64,000 nt of DNA from Streptomyces ardesiacus (GTDB taxonomy: Bacteria > Actinomycetota > Actinomycetes > Streptomycetales > Streptomycetaceae): contig NZ_BEWC01000011.1 in the NCBI RefSeq assembly GCF_003112575.1, forward strand, positions 186,001-250,000, given 5' to 3'. How positions within the stretch are numbered: position 1 is the first letter of the stretch; every line of letters begins with the position of its first letter. The translations under genes were made by a program, and so were the position numbers. Positions 36,722 to 45,116 of the stretch are shown piece after piece. The notes beneath the pieces were generated by a model. It did no database searches, was not told the DNA's origin, and was given only the letters and a program-made list of their open reading frames with translations.

Positions 36722-38004
36722 TGCGCACCAGGACCACCGCCCTGCTCCTCGCCCTCGTCCTGCTCCTGGCCGGGTGCGCGGAAGGCGCCGACGACGGCGC
36801 CGACGGCCGGATCACCCTCCGCTTCCAGTCCCTGGCCTGGCAGGACGAGTCGGTGCGGGCCACGAAGGAACTGGTGCGGGAGTGGAACGCCGCCCACCCG
36901 GACGTGCGCGTCGAGTACGTCCAGGGAAGCTGGGACGGCGTCCACGACCAGCTCCTGACCTCCTTCGAGGGCGGCGAGGCGCCCGACATCATCCACGACG
37001 CCTCCGACGACCTCGCCGACTTCGCCCACGGCGGCCGCCTCGCCGACCTCACCGGACTGCTGCCCGCGCGGCTGACGTCGGACATACCGCGGCAGAGCTG
37101 GGAGACGGTCACCTTCGGCGACGGCGTCTACGGCGTGCCGTTCCTCCAGGAGCCGCGGGTGCTGATCGCCAACGCGACCCTGCTGAAGGAGTCGGGCGTG
37201 CGGATCCCGACGCCCGCGGACCCCTGGACCTGGGCGGAGTTCCGGCAGGTGGCCAAGGAGCTGAGCGGCGACGGGAGGTACGGGGTCGCCTGGCCGCTCA
37301 AGGAGCCCGTCTCCGCCACGCTCAACCTCTCCCTGTCCACCGGCGGCCGGCTCTTCCACCGCGGCCCCGACGGCAGGGTGACCGTCCGCTTCGAGGCGGG
37401 CGACCAGGTGGTGCCGCGCACCGTCCACGACCAGGTGGAGACCGACCGCAGCGCCTCTCCCACCACCCTGGGCAGCGGCGGCTCCGACACACTGCCCGGC
37501 TTCTTCGCCGGCACGTACGCGATGGTGCCGCTCGGCTTCTCCTACCGCCAGCAGATCGAGCAGCAGGCGCCCGAGGGCTTCGACTGGCAGGTGCTGCCCG
37601 CCCCGGCCGGCGCCGACGGGCTCACCCAGGGCGTCAGCCCGCAGACCCTGTCGGTCGCCGAGGACAGCCCGCACAAGAAGGAGGCCGTCGCGTTCCTCGA
37701 CTTCCTCCTGCGGCCGGACCACATGGTGCGCCTCGCGCTCGGCGACTGGATGCTGCCCACCGGCCGCCAGGCCCTGGCCGACCCCGCCCTGCACACCGCC
37801 GAACGCGGCTGGGCCACCGGCACCGCCCTCGCCGCGCACCTGCGCCCGGCCCCCGCCCAGTCCGTGCGGGGCTACGCCGAGTGGAAGGACAAGGTGGCGA
37901 CCCCGGCGCTGCAGGAGTACTACAGCGGGGCGATCGGCATGGACGACCTGCGCCGCCGACTGGAGGAGGACGGGAACCTGGTACTCGCCCGCTACCAGCG
38001 CTGA
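36721..38004 (+). CDS. Sugar ABC substrate-binding lipoprotein
   Basis: A 427-residue family 1 extracellular solute-binding protein. The signal sequence ends in lipobox LLAGC. The mature region has ITLRFQSLAWQDESVRATKELVREWNAAHPDVRVEY and GEAPDIIHDASDDLADFA, typical of CUT1 receptors, and GTYAMVPLGFSYRQQI near residue 265. The sugar is not predictable. The position close to the trehalose/glycogen genes is not evidence of a maltodextrin ligand, since other genes lie between. Confidence 0.9.
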   Translation: MRTRTTALLLALVLLLAGCAEGADDGADGRITLRFQSLAWQDESVRATKELVREWNAAHPDVRVEYVQGSWDGVHDQLLTSFEGGEAPDIIHDASDDLADFAHGGRLADLTGLLPARLTSDIPRQSWETVTFGDGVYGVPFLQEPRVLIANATLLKESGVRIPTPADPWTWAEFRQVAKELSGDGRYGVAWPLKEPVSATLNLSLSTGGRLFHRGPDGRVTVRFEAGDQVVPRTVHDQVETDRSASPTTLGSGGSDTLPGFFAGTYAMVPLGFSYRQQIEQQAPEGFDWQVLPAPAGADGLTQGVSPQTLSVAEDSPHKKEAVAFLDFLLRPDHMVRLALGDWMLPTGRQALADPALHTAERGWATGTALAAHLRPAPAQSVRGYAEWKDKVATPALQEYYSGAIGMDDLRRRLEEDGNLVLARYQR

Positions 38005-38050
38005 CGGCCCCCCGCCGCGGTCCGTCGGCGTCCGCCCCGGCGAAAAGCGG

Positions 38051-38080
38051 TTGCCCGCCGGGCGAACGCCCATCTAACGT
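38051..38080 (+). promoter_or_regulatory. Promoter of the leader peptide and Erm gene
   Basis: TTGCCC at 38051-38056 and TAACGT at 38075-38080 are separated by 18 bases and fit the -35 and -10 pattern of a housekeeping-sigma promoter. The GTG of the leader peptide starts 8 bases after the -10 element, so transcription would begin at or next to that codon and give a leaderless message. This is by inspection only. Confidence 0.6.
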
Positions 38081-38087
38081 CCCGTCC

Positions 38088-38201
38088 GTGGCAGCTTTCA
38101 ACGCGATCTTCAACTCCGGTCTCGGCCGGGGCTGCACGCACGCCATCAGGCTGCGTCGTGGCCCCGGAGCCCTGACCGGCCCGGGGTCCTCCCGCCGCTG
38201 A
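38088..38201 (+). CDS. Leaderless 37-codon leader peptide for Erm
   Basis: A short frame with GTG start, TGA at 38199-38201 and protein start VAAFNAIFNSGLGRG. It has no ribosome site but lies directly at the expected transcript start. It is rich in Arg toward the end (RLRRGPG, SSRR). Inducible erm genes in streptomycetes and other bacteria are preceded by such peptides: a macrolide-stalled ribosome on the peptide refolds the message and opens the erm start. The position 137 bases ahead of the Erm ATG fits that role. The stalling motif itself is not identified. Confidence 0.6.
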   Translation: MAAFNAIFNSGLGRGCTHAIRLRRGPGALTGPGSSRR

Positions 38202-38273
38202 CGCACCGGACGCGTTCGACGCGTCCCGGGCGCGCACGGCGGGGCCGAGCCCCCGCATTCCCTTTCTGCCTTC

Positions 38274-38324
38274 GTCTTCCGGTCAGGGCCTTCGGCTGCC
38301 CTTTTCCCCCCTGTCACGGAAGAC
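38274..38324 (+). promoter_or_regulatory. Nested hairpins ahead of the Erm ribosome site
   Basis: GTCTTCCG at 38274-38281 pairs with CGGAAGAC at 38317-38324. Inside it AGGGC (38285-38289) pairs with GCCCT (38298-38302) around a UUCG-containing loop. The outer stem ends next to AAGGAC (38325-38330), the likely ribosome site of the Erm gene, so this structure could hide the site or act as an attenuator controlled by the leader peptide. Confidence 0.5.
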
Positions 38325-38338
38325 AAGGACCGCAGGCC

Positions 38339-39031
38339 ATGGCCCGCCCCACCCCGCGTGCCCGCACGCTCTCGCAGAACTTCCTCGCCGACCGCGCCAC
38401 CGCCGAACGCGTCGCGCGGCTCGCCGCCCCCGACCACTCCCGCCCTCCCCTCGTGCTCGAAGTGGGCGCGGGCCGAGGCGCTCTCACCGAGCCGCTGGCC
38501 CGCCGCAGCCTCGAACTGCGCGCCTACGAGATCGACCCCCGGCTCGTCCCCGGCCTCCGCGCCCGGTTCGCGCGCAGCCCGCACGTGAGCGTCGTCGCCG
38601 GGGACTTCCTAGCCGTCCGGCCCCCGCGCACGCCGTTCTCGGTCGCCGGGAACGTGCCGTTCTCGCGCACGGCCGACATCGTCCACTGGTGCCGCCTCAC
38701 CGTCCTGACCTGGCCGTGTCACGCATGGCGGCTGGTGGGCCGGGTGGGCCGCCTCCGCTTCCGCCCGGCGCCGCGCGTCGACGCCGGCGTCCTGCGCATC
38801 GAACGCCGTCCCGCCCCGCTGCTCACCGCCGCCGGCCTGCGCGGCTGGGCGGACCTGGTCGAGCTGGGCTTCTCCGGGGTCGGCGGCTCGCTGCACGCCT
38901 CCCTTCGGCGCGCCCATCCCCGGCGCCGGGTGGACGCGGCCTTCCGCGCCGCCCGGCTCGACCCCGCCCTGCTCGTCGGCGAGGTCGCCCCCGACCGCTG
39001 GCTGCGCCTGCACGAGGAGCTGACCTCATGA
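38339..39031 (+). CDS. lrm: 23S rRNA adenine methyltransferase (Erm/Lrm type) with internal deletion
   Basis: A 230-residue Erm-family protein closest in pattern to S. lividans Lrm. The SAM motifs are intact: QNFLADRATAERVARL, VLEVGAGRGALTEPLA, RAYEIDPRL, VVAGDFLA and the catalytic NVPFS. However ADIVHWC runs straight into RLTVLTWPCHAWRLVGRV, whereas Erm enzymes carry about 28-30 residues between these (the TQLEYARKRTG segment). The loss is in frame, at about 38690. Family length is 250-270. Active Erm dimethylates A2058 and gives MLS resistance; this copy is probably impaired. The 3' end overlaps an ATG (39028) in frame with mgt. Confidence 0.85.
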   Translation: MARPTPRARTLSQNFLADRATAERVARLAAPDHSRPPLVLEVGAGRGALTEPLARRSLELRAYEIDPRLVPGLRARFARSPHVSVVAGDFLAVRPPRTPFSVAGNVPFSRTADIVHWCRLTVLTWPCHAWRLVGRVGRLRFRPAPRVDAGVLRIERRPAPLLTAAGLRGWADLVELGFSGVGGSLHASLRRAHPRRRVDAAFRAARLDPALLVGEVAPDRWLRLHEELTS

Positions 39032-39042
39032 AGGAAAACGAC

Positions 39043-39072
39043 TTGCACGAGACGTCTCGTCTCGCTTACGGT
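39043..39072 (+). promoter_or_regulatory. mgt promoter with perfect 14-bp palindrome
   Basis: TTGCAC at 39043-39048 and TACGGT at 39067-39072 fit -35 and -10 elements with an 18-base spacer. ACGAGACGTCTCGT at 39047-39060 is a perfect palindrome covering the end of the -35 element and much of the spacer, an ideal place for a repressor. The mgt ATG is only 6 bases after the -10, so the transcript is probably leaderless. Confidence 0.55.
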
Positions 39073-39078
39073 CCTCGC

Positions 39079-40284
39079 ATGACCACGCCCCCCGCTCACA
39101 TCGCCATGTTCTCCATCGCCGCCCACGGCCACGTGAACCCCAGCCTGGAGGTGATCCGGGAGCTCGTCGCGCGAGGTCACCGGGTGACGTACGCGATCCC
39201 GCCGCTCCTCGCGGACAAGGTCGCCGAGGCGGGTGCCGAACCCAAGCTCTGGAACAGCACCCTGCCCGGCCCCGACGCCGACCCGGAGGCGTGGGGGAGC
39301 ACGCTGCTGGACAACGTCGAGCCCTTCCTCGACGACGCCGTCCAGTCGCTCCCGCAGATCGCCCGGGCGTACGAGGGCGACGAGCCGGACCTGATCCTGC
39401 ACGACATCGCCTCCTACACCGCCCGCGTCCTCGGCCGCCGCTGGGACGTGCCCGTCGTCTCCCTGTCGCCCTGCATGGTCGCCTGGGAGGGGTACGAGCA
39501 GGAGGTGGCCGGGCCGATGTGGGAGGAGCCGCTGAAGACCGAGCGCGGCCAGGCGTACTACGCCCGCTTCCACGCCTGGCTGGAGGAGAACGGGATCACC
39601 GACCACCCCGACGCCTTCACCGGCCGCCCCGACCGCTCCCTGGTGCTGATCCCCAAGGCGTTGCAGCCCCACGCCGACAGGGTCGACGAGTCGACGTACA
39701 CCTTCGTCGGCGCCTGCCAGGGGGACCGCACCGCCGAGGGCGACTGGACGCGTCCCGAGGGCGCCGAGAAGGTCGTCCTCGTCTCCCTCGGGTCCGCCTT
39801 CACCAAACAGCCCGCGTTCTACCGGGAGTGCGTCAAGGCCTTCGGCGAGCTGCCCGGCTGGCACACCGTGCTCCAGGTCGGCCGGCACATCGACCCCGCC
39901 GAGCTGGGCGACGTACCGGACAGCGTGGAAGTGCGCACCTGGGTCCCGCAGTTGGCGATCCTCCAGCAGACGGACCTCTTCGTCACCCACGCGGGCGCCG
40001 GGGGCAGCCAGGAGGGCCTGGCGACCGCCACGCCGATGATCGCCGTCCCGCAGGCCGCGGACCAGTTCGGCAACGCCGACATGCTCCGGGCCCTCGGCGT
40101 CGCCCGCACGTTCACCACCGAGGCGGCCACCGCCGAGGCGCTGCGCGGCGCCGCCCTCGACCTGGTCGACGACCCGGAGGTGGCGGGGCGCCTGAAGGAG
40201 ATCCGGGCCCGGATGGCCGAGGAGGGCGGCACCCGGCGGGCCGCCGACCTCGTCGAGGCCGAACTGGCCGCCGCGCGCGGCTGA
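39079..40284 (+). CDS. mgt: Macrolide glycosyltransferase Mgt
   Basis: A GT1 family enzyme of 401 residues matching S. lividans Mgt in pattern: HIAMFSIAAHGHVNPSLEVI at the start and the C-terminal donor site WVPQLAILQQTDLFVTHAGAGGSQEGLATATPMIAVPQAADQFGNADML. It uses UDP-glucose to glucosylate the 2'-OH of the macrolide amino sugar and so inactivates the drug in the cytoplasm. In S. lividans mgt follows lrm, as here. The ATG at 39079 is chosen for its family start and promoter spacing. An in-frame ATG at 39028 overlapping the Erm stop would add 17 residues. Confidence 0.93.
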   Translation: MTTPPAHIAMFSIAAHGHVNPSLEVIRELVARGHRVTYAIPPLLADKVAEAGAEPKLWNSTLPGPDADPEAWGSTLLDNVEPFLDDAVQSLPQIARAYEGDEPDLILHDIASYTARVLGRRWDVPVVSLSPCMVAWEGYEQEVAGPMWEEPLKTERGQAYYARFHAWLEENGITDHPDAFTGRPDRSLVLIPKALQPHADRVDESTYTFVGACQGDRTAEGDWTRPEGAEKVVLVSLGSAFTKQPAFYRECVKAFGELPGWHTVLQVGRHIDPAELGDVPDSVEVRTWVPQLAILQQTDLFVTHAGAGGSQEGLATATPMIAVPQAADQFGNADMLRALGVARTFTTEAATAEALRGAALDLVDDPEVAGRLKEIRARMAEEGGTRRAADLVEAELAAARG

Positions 40285-40300
40285 CCCCGCAGGACGCGGC

Positions 40301-40339
40301 GAGGGGCCCGTCGGTTCCCCCGGAACCGACGGGCCCCTC
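40301..40339. terminator. Perfect 18-bp two-way terminator between mgt and MMPL gene
   Basis: GAGGGGCCCGTCGGTTCC at 40301-40318 and its exact reverse complement at 40322-40339 flank a CCC loop. It sits between two convergent genes and should stop transcription from both sides. Confidence 0.88.
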
Positions 40340-40358
40340 GGCCCGGTGGGCGCGCCGG

Positions 40359-42623
40359 TCAGACCCCGACGGGCTCGCCCCGCTCCCCGCGCTCGCCGTC
40401 CCGCACCGCCGGGACGGCCGCCTCGGGCGACTCGTCGTGGGTGAGGTCCGGCATCCGGTGCAGCCACTTCGGCAGGTACCAGTTGCGCTCGCCGAGCAGG
40501 GACATCACGGCCGGCAGCAGGACACCCCGGATGACCGTCGCGTCGATGAGCACCGCCGCCGCCAGACCCACGCCCATCTGCTTCATCGACTGCATGGACA
40601 GCGTGCCGAAGATCGCGAACACGGCGACCATGATGACGGCGGCACTGGTGACGACCCCCGCCGTGGTGACCACGCCGTGCTGGATCGCGTCCCGGGTGCT
40701 CCGCCCGCGCAGCCGCGCCTCGCGGATCCGGGAGACCACGAACACGTGGTAGTCCATCGACAGGCCGAACAGGATCACGAAGAGGAACAGCGGCAGCCAC
40801 GTGACGATGGCGCCCACGCCCTCCGCGCCCACCAGGGAGGCGCCCCAGCCGTGCTGGAAGACGGCGACCAGGATGCCGTAGGCCGCGCCCACCGACAGCA
40901 GGTTGAGCACGATCGAGGTGAGGGCGACGGTCAGCGAGCGGAAGGACAGCAGCATCAGCAGGAGGGCGAAGACCACGACGAACGCGAAGACCGGCAGGAC
41001 CGAGCCGACGAGCTGGTCGTTGAAGTCCTTGTTGCCGGCCACCTGACCGGTGATCGGGGCCTGGACGCCCTCGACCGTGCCCAGCGTCGCCGGCCGCACC
41101 TCGTCGCGCAGCTTGTCCAGGCTCTCGCCCGCCCTGTCCTGGTCCGAGCCGCCGACCAGCGGGACGTACACCAGGGCGACGTTCTGCTCGTCGTGCGTCG
41201 TGATGTCCACCGGGCCGCGGGAGGCGCCCGAACTGATCGCCCGCTCCCGGAAGTCGGCGAGCGCGGCCCGCACCTCGGGCGCGTTGATGTCGTCGGCCTT
41301 CACGACCACCTCGGCCGGGTCGGAGCCCCCGGGGAAGGCCTCGTTGACCCGGTTGTACGTCTGCACGACGGGCAGCGAGTCGCCGAACTCCTGGTCCAGC
41401 GTGAGGTTCTGCGTCTTCATGCCCAGCGCGGGCGCCGCGACGGCCAGCAGCGCCCCGACGGCGACCACCGCGGCGAGCAGCGGCCTGGCCAGGACCCGCT
41501 TGAGCACGGCCGTCCAGAACCGGCTGCCCTCACCCGCGAAGCGGCTCGGCCGGCGCCGGCGCAGGAACGGCACGCGGCCCCTCTCCACCCGCTCGCCCAG
41601 CAGGGACAGCAGCGCCGGCAGCACCGTCACGGAGCCCACCATGGCGACCGCGACCACCATCAGCGAGGCCAGCCCCATCGCCTCGAACTCGGCGATGCCG
41701 GTGAACAGCATGCCCGCCATCGCCACGCACACCGTGACGCCGGAGACGACGATCGCCCGGCCACTGGTGGCGGCGGCGATCCGCAGGGCGGTGTGCGCGT
41801 CGCGTCCGGCGGCCCGCTCCTCGCGCTCACGGCGCAGGTAGAACAGGCAGTAGTCGACACCGACGGCCAGACCCACCAGCAGCATCACGGAGTTGGCGGT
41901 CTCGCTCATCGGCTGGACGTGGCTGACCAGGCCCATCAGGCCCATCGTCGCGATGATCGCGGTGATCGCCAGCGCCACCGGGACCAGCGCGGCCACCAGC
42001 GCGCCGAACGCGACGAGCAGGATGCCGAGGGCCACCGGCACCGCCGAGTACTCGGCCTTCTTGAAGTCGTCGCCGAACGCGTCGTCGAACGTCTTCGCCA
42101 TGCTGGCGCCGCCGATCTCCTCGATCCGCAGCGACGCGTAATCCTTCTGGACGCCCTCGACCGCCTTCAGGACCGGCTCGACCCGCTCGCCCGCGGTGTC
42201 CGCCTCGCCGCGCATGTCGAACCGGACCAGCGCGCTGCGGCCGTCCTCCGAGATCGTCCTGCTGTCGTACGGCGAGATGACGCCCGTGACCCTCCCGGTC
42301 TTCTCCACCGCCGTGACGACCGCGCCGACGGCGGCCCGGAACTCGGCGTCCGTGGCCTTCAGATCCCCCGACTTCGCCTGGACCAGGACGGTCTCACCGG
42401 CCGGCTCGTCGATCCCGGCGTCCTCGACGATCCGTGCCGCGGTGTGCGTCTCGCCGCCCATCTGGTCGCTGTCCTTGACGTCGACCCGGCCGGCCGCCGA
42501 GCCGAGCACCGTCGCCAGGACGACGAACAGCACCCAGATCCCGACGGCGGCCCATCGGTGCCGGGCGCTCCAGCCGCCCGCCCGGGCGGCGATGCCCCGC
42601 ACCCGTGTCTCTCGGTTCCGCAT
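40359..42623 (-). CDS. MMPL-family RND exporter
   Basis: A 754-residue membrane protein with two repeats, each with one membrane helix, a large extracellular loop and five further helices (for example WAAVGIWVLFVVLATVLGSAAG and, in the second half, VLPVFAFVVVFALLLMLLSF). The transmembrane GxxxDYxxF-type motifs are VGLAVGVDYCLFYLRRERE and ILFGLSMDYHVFVVSRIRE, whose Asp residues carry protons. It exports lipids, siderophores or drugs; the substrate is unknown. GGAGGGGGC precedes the ATG at 42623. The longer upstream frame is only promoter sequence. Confidence 0.92.
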   Translation of the reverse strand: MRNRETRVRGIAARAGGWSARHRWAAVGIWVLFVVLATVLGSAAGRVDVKDSDQMGGETHTAARIVEDAGIDEPAGETVLVQAKSGDLKATDAEFRAAVGAVVTAVEKTGRVTGVISPYDSRTISEDGRSALVRFDMRGEADTAGERVEPVLKAVEGVQKDYASLRIEEIGGASMAKTFDDAFGDDFKKAEYSAVPVALGILLVAFGALVAALVPVALAITAIIATMGLMGLVSHVQPMSETANSVMLLVGLAVGVDYCLFYLRREREERAAGRDAHTALRIAAATSGRAIVVSGVTVCVAMAGMLFTGIAEFEAMGLASLMVVAVAMVGSVTVLPALLSLLGERVERGRVPFLRRRRPSRFAGEGSRFWTAVLKRVLARPLLAAVVAVGALLAVAAPALGMKTQNLTLDQEFGDSLPVVQTYNRVNEAFPGGSDPAEVVVKADDINAPEVRAALADFRERAISSGASRGPVDITTHDEQNVALVYVPLVGGSDQDRAGESLDKLRDEVRPATLGTVEGVQAPITGQVAGNKDFNDQLVGSVLPVFAFVVVFALLLMLLSFRSLTVALTSIVLNLLSVGAAYGILVAVFQHGWGASLVGAEGVGAIVTWLPLFLFVILFGLSMDYHVFVVSRIREARLRGRSTRDAIQHGVVTTAGVVTSAAVIMVAVFAIFGTLSMQSMKQMGVGLAAAVLIDATVIRGVLLPAVMSLLGERNWYLPKWLHRMPDLTHDESPEAAVPAVRDGERGERGEPVGV

Positions 42624-42886
42624 GACCGGCCTGCCCCCTCCTGAGCGGTGCCGGCCCCCTGCCGCCACCTTGCGTTTCGAAGGTATGGCCCGCGTAAGGC
42701 CGTGGCGTCGTGCTCCGCGGTGACGCGCGGCGGCTCCGGCCTCCTCCCTGCGTACGGCCGCGCTCACCGCTGAGGAGGAGGGCCGACCCTTACCTCTGCC
42801 GGGGATGTCCCTGGGTGTTGGTAGGGGACGGCGGACCGCCGCCGTGCCCGCCCCGCGGGGCACGACGGCCGTTCTATGGTGGGCGG

Positions 42887-43435
42887 ATGACGACCAAGTA
42901 CGCGGCGCTGCTGCGCGGGATCAACGTGGGCGGCAGCCGGAAGGTGCCGATGGCCGACCTGCGCGCGCTGCTCACCTCACTCGGCCACGACGCCGTGCGC
43001 ACCCATCTGCAGAGCGGCCAGGCCGTCTTCGCCTCCGCCCGCGGCGACGAGGACTCCCTGGCCGCGGAGCTGGCGGCGGCGATCGAGCAGCGCTTCGGCT
43101 TCCCGGTGGACGTGATCGTGCGCGACCACGCCTATCTGAAGGGGGTCGTCGAGGCGTGCCCGTTCCCGGCCGCCGAGCTGGAGGCCAAGCAGGTGCACGT
43201 CACCTACTTCTCCGCGCCCGTCGACGCGGACCGCTTCGCGGCGATCGACGCACCGGCCTTCCACCCCGAGGAGTTCCGCCTCGGCGAGCGCGTCCTCTAC
43301 CTCTACGCGCCCGACGGCCTGGGCCGCTCCAAGCTCGCCGAAGCCCTCGCCAAGCCCCGCGTCACCAAGGGCCTCGTCGCCACCAGCCGCAACTGGAACA
43401 CGGTCACCAAGCTCGTGGAACTGACCGGACCCTGA
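42887..43435 (+). CDS. DUF1697 protein
   Basis: A 182-residue DUF1697 protein recognised by TKYAALLRGINVGGSRKVPMADLRALLTSLG at the start and the end VTKGLVATSRNWNTVTKLVEL. The function of the family is not established. It is divergent from the MMPL gene and convergent with the chelatase gene, 14 bases away. Confidence 0.9.
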   Translation: MTTKYAALLRGINVGGSRKVPMADLRALLTSLGHDAVRTHLQSGQAVFASARGDEDSLAAELAAAIEQRFGFPVDVIVRDHAYLKGVVEACPFPAAELEAKQVHVTYFSAPVDADRFAAIDAPAFHPEEFRLGERVLYLYAPDGLGRSKLAEALAKPRVTKGLVATSRNWNTVTKLVELTGP

Positions 43436-43449
43436 CCGCGGGCCCGGCC

Positions 43450-44196
43450 TCAGGCCCCGACCGCCACCGCCATCGGCGCCCGGGCCGCGTCGTAGCGTTC
43501 CAGCAGGACCCGTGCCACCTCCGGTGCGGGGCCCAGGACGTCCGCCAGCACGTCCGCGCCGGCCGCGCCCCGGGCGATGCGGTCCGGCAGGAAACCGGGT
43601 GCCAGGACGTACGGGGCGACGGCGACGCGGGCGCAGCCCCGTTCGCGCAACCGCCGTACCGCGTCCTCGGTGCGCGGAAGGGATGCGGAGGCGAACGCAG
43701 GCCGCACGGCGCACCAACCGGTGTGCCGCCACTCCCGCGCGATGTCAGCGATCACTGCGATCGCCTCCGGGTCGGAGGACCCCGCCGAGGCCAGCACGAC
43801 CCCGGTCGAGGACTTGTCGGCGGGCGTCAGGCCCGCCTCGTACAGGCGCCGCTCCAGTGCCGTCAGCAGCAACGGCGAGGGGCCGAGCACCTCGGCCTGC
43901 CGGACGCGCAGGCGCGGCGGCGCCGCCGCCAGGACGGCGGGGATGTCCGCCTTGGCGTGGAAGGCGCGGGTCAGCAGCAGCGGCAGGGCCACCACGTCCC
44001 GCACGCCCTCCGCGTCCAGGGACTCGAGGACGCCCTGCACCGAGGGGACGTTGAAGTCCAGGAAACCGGTCTCCACCCGTACCTCGGGACGCAGCGCCCC
44101 GACCCGGCGGACCAGGGCGTGCACGGTCGCGGCGTGCCGCGGGTCGCGGCTGCCGTGGGCGACGACCAGGAGTACGGGGCGGACCGGAGCGGACAT
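43450..44196 (-). CDS. CbiX/SirB-type sirohydrochlorin chelatase
   Basis: A 248-residue class II chelatase with two similar halves. The first metal His is in LLVVAHGSRDPRHAATV and the second in LPLLLTRAFHAKADIPAVL. It inserts iron or cobalt into sirohydrochlorin. At the end of a sulfur cluster, iron insertion to make siroheme for the sulfite reductase is the likely role; this is inferred from context. It starts 8 bases after the upstream permease stop and probably ends the operon. Confidence 0.88.
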   Translation of the reverse strand: MSAPVRPVLLVVAHGSRDPRHAATVHALVRRVGALRPEVRVETGFLDFNVPSVQGVLESLDAEGVRDVVALPLLLTRAFHAKADIPAVLAAAPPRLRVRQAEVLGPSPLLLTALERRLYEAGLTPADKSSTGVVLASAGSSDPEAIAVIADIAREWRHTGWCAVRPAFASASLPRTEDAVRRLRERGCARVAVAPYVLAPGFLPDRIARGAAGADVLADVLGPAPEVARVLLERYDAARAPMAVAVGA

Positions 44197-44204
44197 CCCG
44201 CGCC

Positions 44205-45116
44205 TCAGCTCCGCACCAGCAGACCGCGGCTGCGCAGCACCCAGCGCTCCAGCGGGCTGAAGATCAGCAGGTCGATGGCGATGCCGACGACCAGGATGAG
44301 CAGGATGGCCTCGAAGACCATGGCCATGTCGCTGGCGTTGCGGCCGTTCTCCAGCAACTGCCCGAGCCCCACCCCGAGGTCGGGGAAGGAGGCGATGATC
44401 TCGGCGGCCATCAGCGAGCGCCAGGAGAACGCCCAGCCCTGCTTGAGACCGGCGACGTAGCCGGGGAGCGCGGCCGGCAGCACGATGTGCCAGGTGCCCT
44501 TCAGTCCCGTGGCGCCCAGGGTGCGGCCCGCGCGCAGGAAGATCGGGGATACCTGGTCGACGCCGGAGACCAGCCCGTTGGCGATGGAGGGCACCGCCCC
44601 GAGCAGGATCACGGCGTACATCATCGAGTTGTTCAGGCCCAGCCAGATCACGGCCGGCGGCACCCAGGCCACCGACGGCAGCGACTGGAGGCCGGACAGG
44701 ATCGGGCCGATCGCCGCGCGCACGAACTTCACCCGTGCCACCAGCAGCCCCAGCGGGGTGCCGATCAGCAGCGCGAAGCAGAAGCCGAGCAGGCCGCGCG
44801 AGACGCTGGTCCAGATGTAACCGAGCAGATCGCCCTGCAGCCAGGCCTGCCGGACCACGTCCCACACGTCGGAGGGGGCGGGCAGCTTGGTCGGGTCGTC
44901 GACGATTCTGAAGGAGACCAGCGCCTGCCACACCGCGAGGACCAGCAGGACCGCCACGGTGGGCGGCAGGATCTTCTCCACGAAGGTCTGCCGCAACGGC
45001 TTGCGTCCCTGCTGCACCGACTCCAGTGCGTCCAGGCCCGCCTCCAGGCCGGCGAGGTCGCCGCCGTCCCTCGCGCCCGCGTCCCCGGCGGGACGCTTCG
45101 TGTCAGTGCTGGCCAT
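44205..45116 (-). CDS. Sulfonate/nitrate-type ABC permease
   Basis: A 303-residue permease of the SsuC/TauC/NrtB family. It has an ~60-residue cytoplasmic start, six membrane helices (ILPPTVAVLLVLAVWQALV; AMVFEAILLILVVGIAIDLL) and the coupling loop LRAGRTLGATGLKGTWHIVLPAALPG. The ATG at 45116 overlaps the ATPase gene by 14 bases. Context suggests sulfonate or sulfate-ester uptake. Confidence 0.9.
   Translation of the reverse strand: MASTDTKRPAGDAGARDGGDLAGLEAGLDALESVQQGRKPLRQTFVEKILPPTVAVLLVLAVWQALVSFRIVDDPTKLPAPSDVWDVVRQAWLQGDLLGYIWTSVSRGLLGFCFALLIGTPLGLLVARVKFVRAAIGPILSGLQSLPSVAWVPPAVIWLGLNNSMMYAVILLGAVPSIANGLVSGVDQVSPIFLRAGRTLGATGLKGTWHIVLPAALPGYVAGLKQGWAFSWRSLMAAEIIASFPDLGVGLGQLLENGRNASDMAMVFEAILLILVVGIAIDLLIFSPLERWVLRSRGLLVRS

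Noticed and set aside
39291..42644. Long plus-strand frame over mgt and the MMPL gene
   Set aside because: It is a shadow frame. The 18-bp terminator lies in its middle and both real genes have family motifs.
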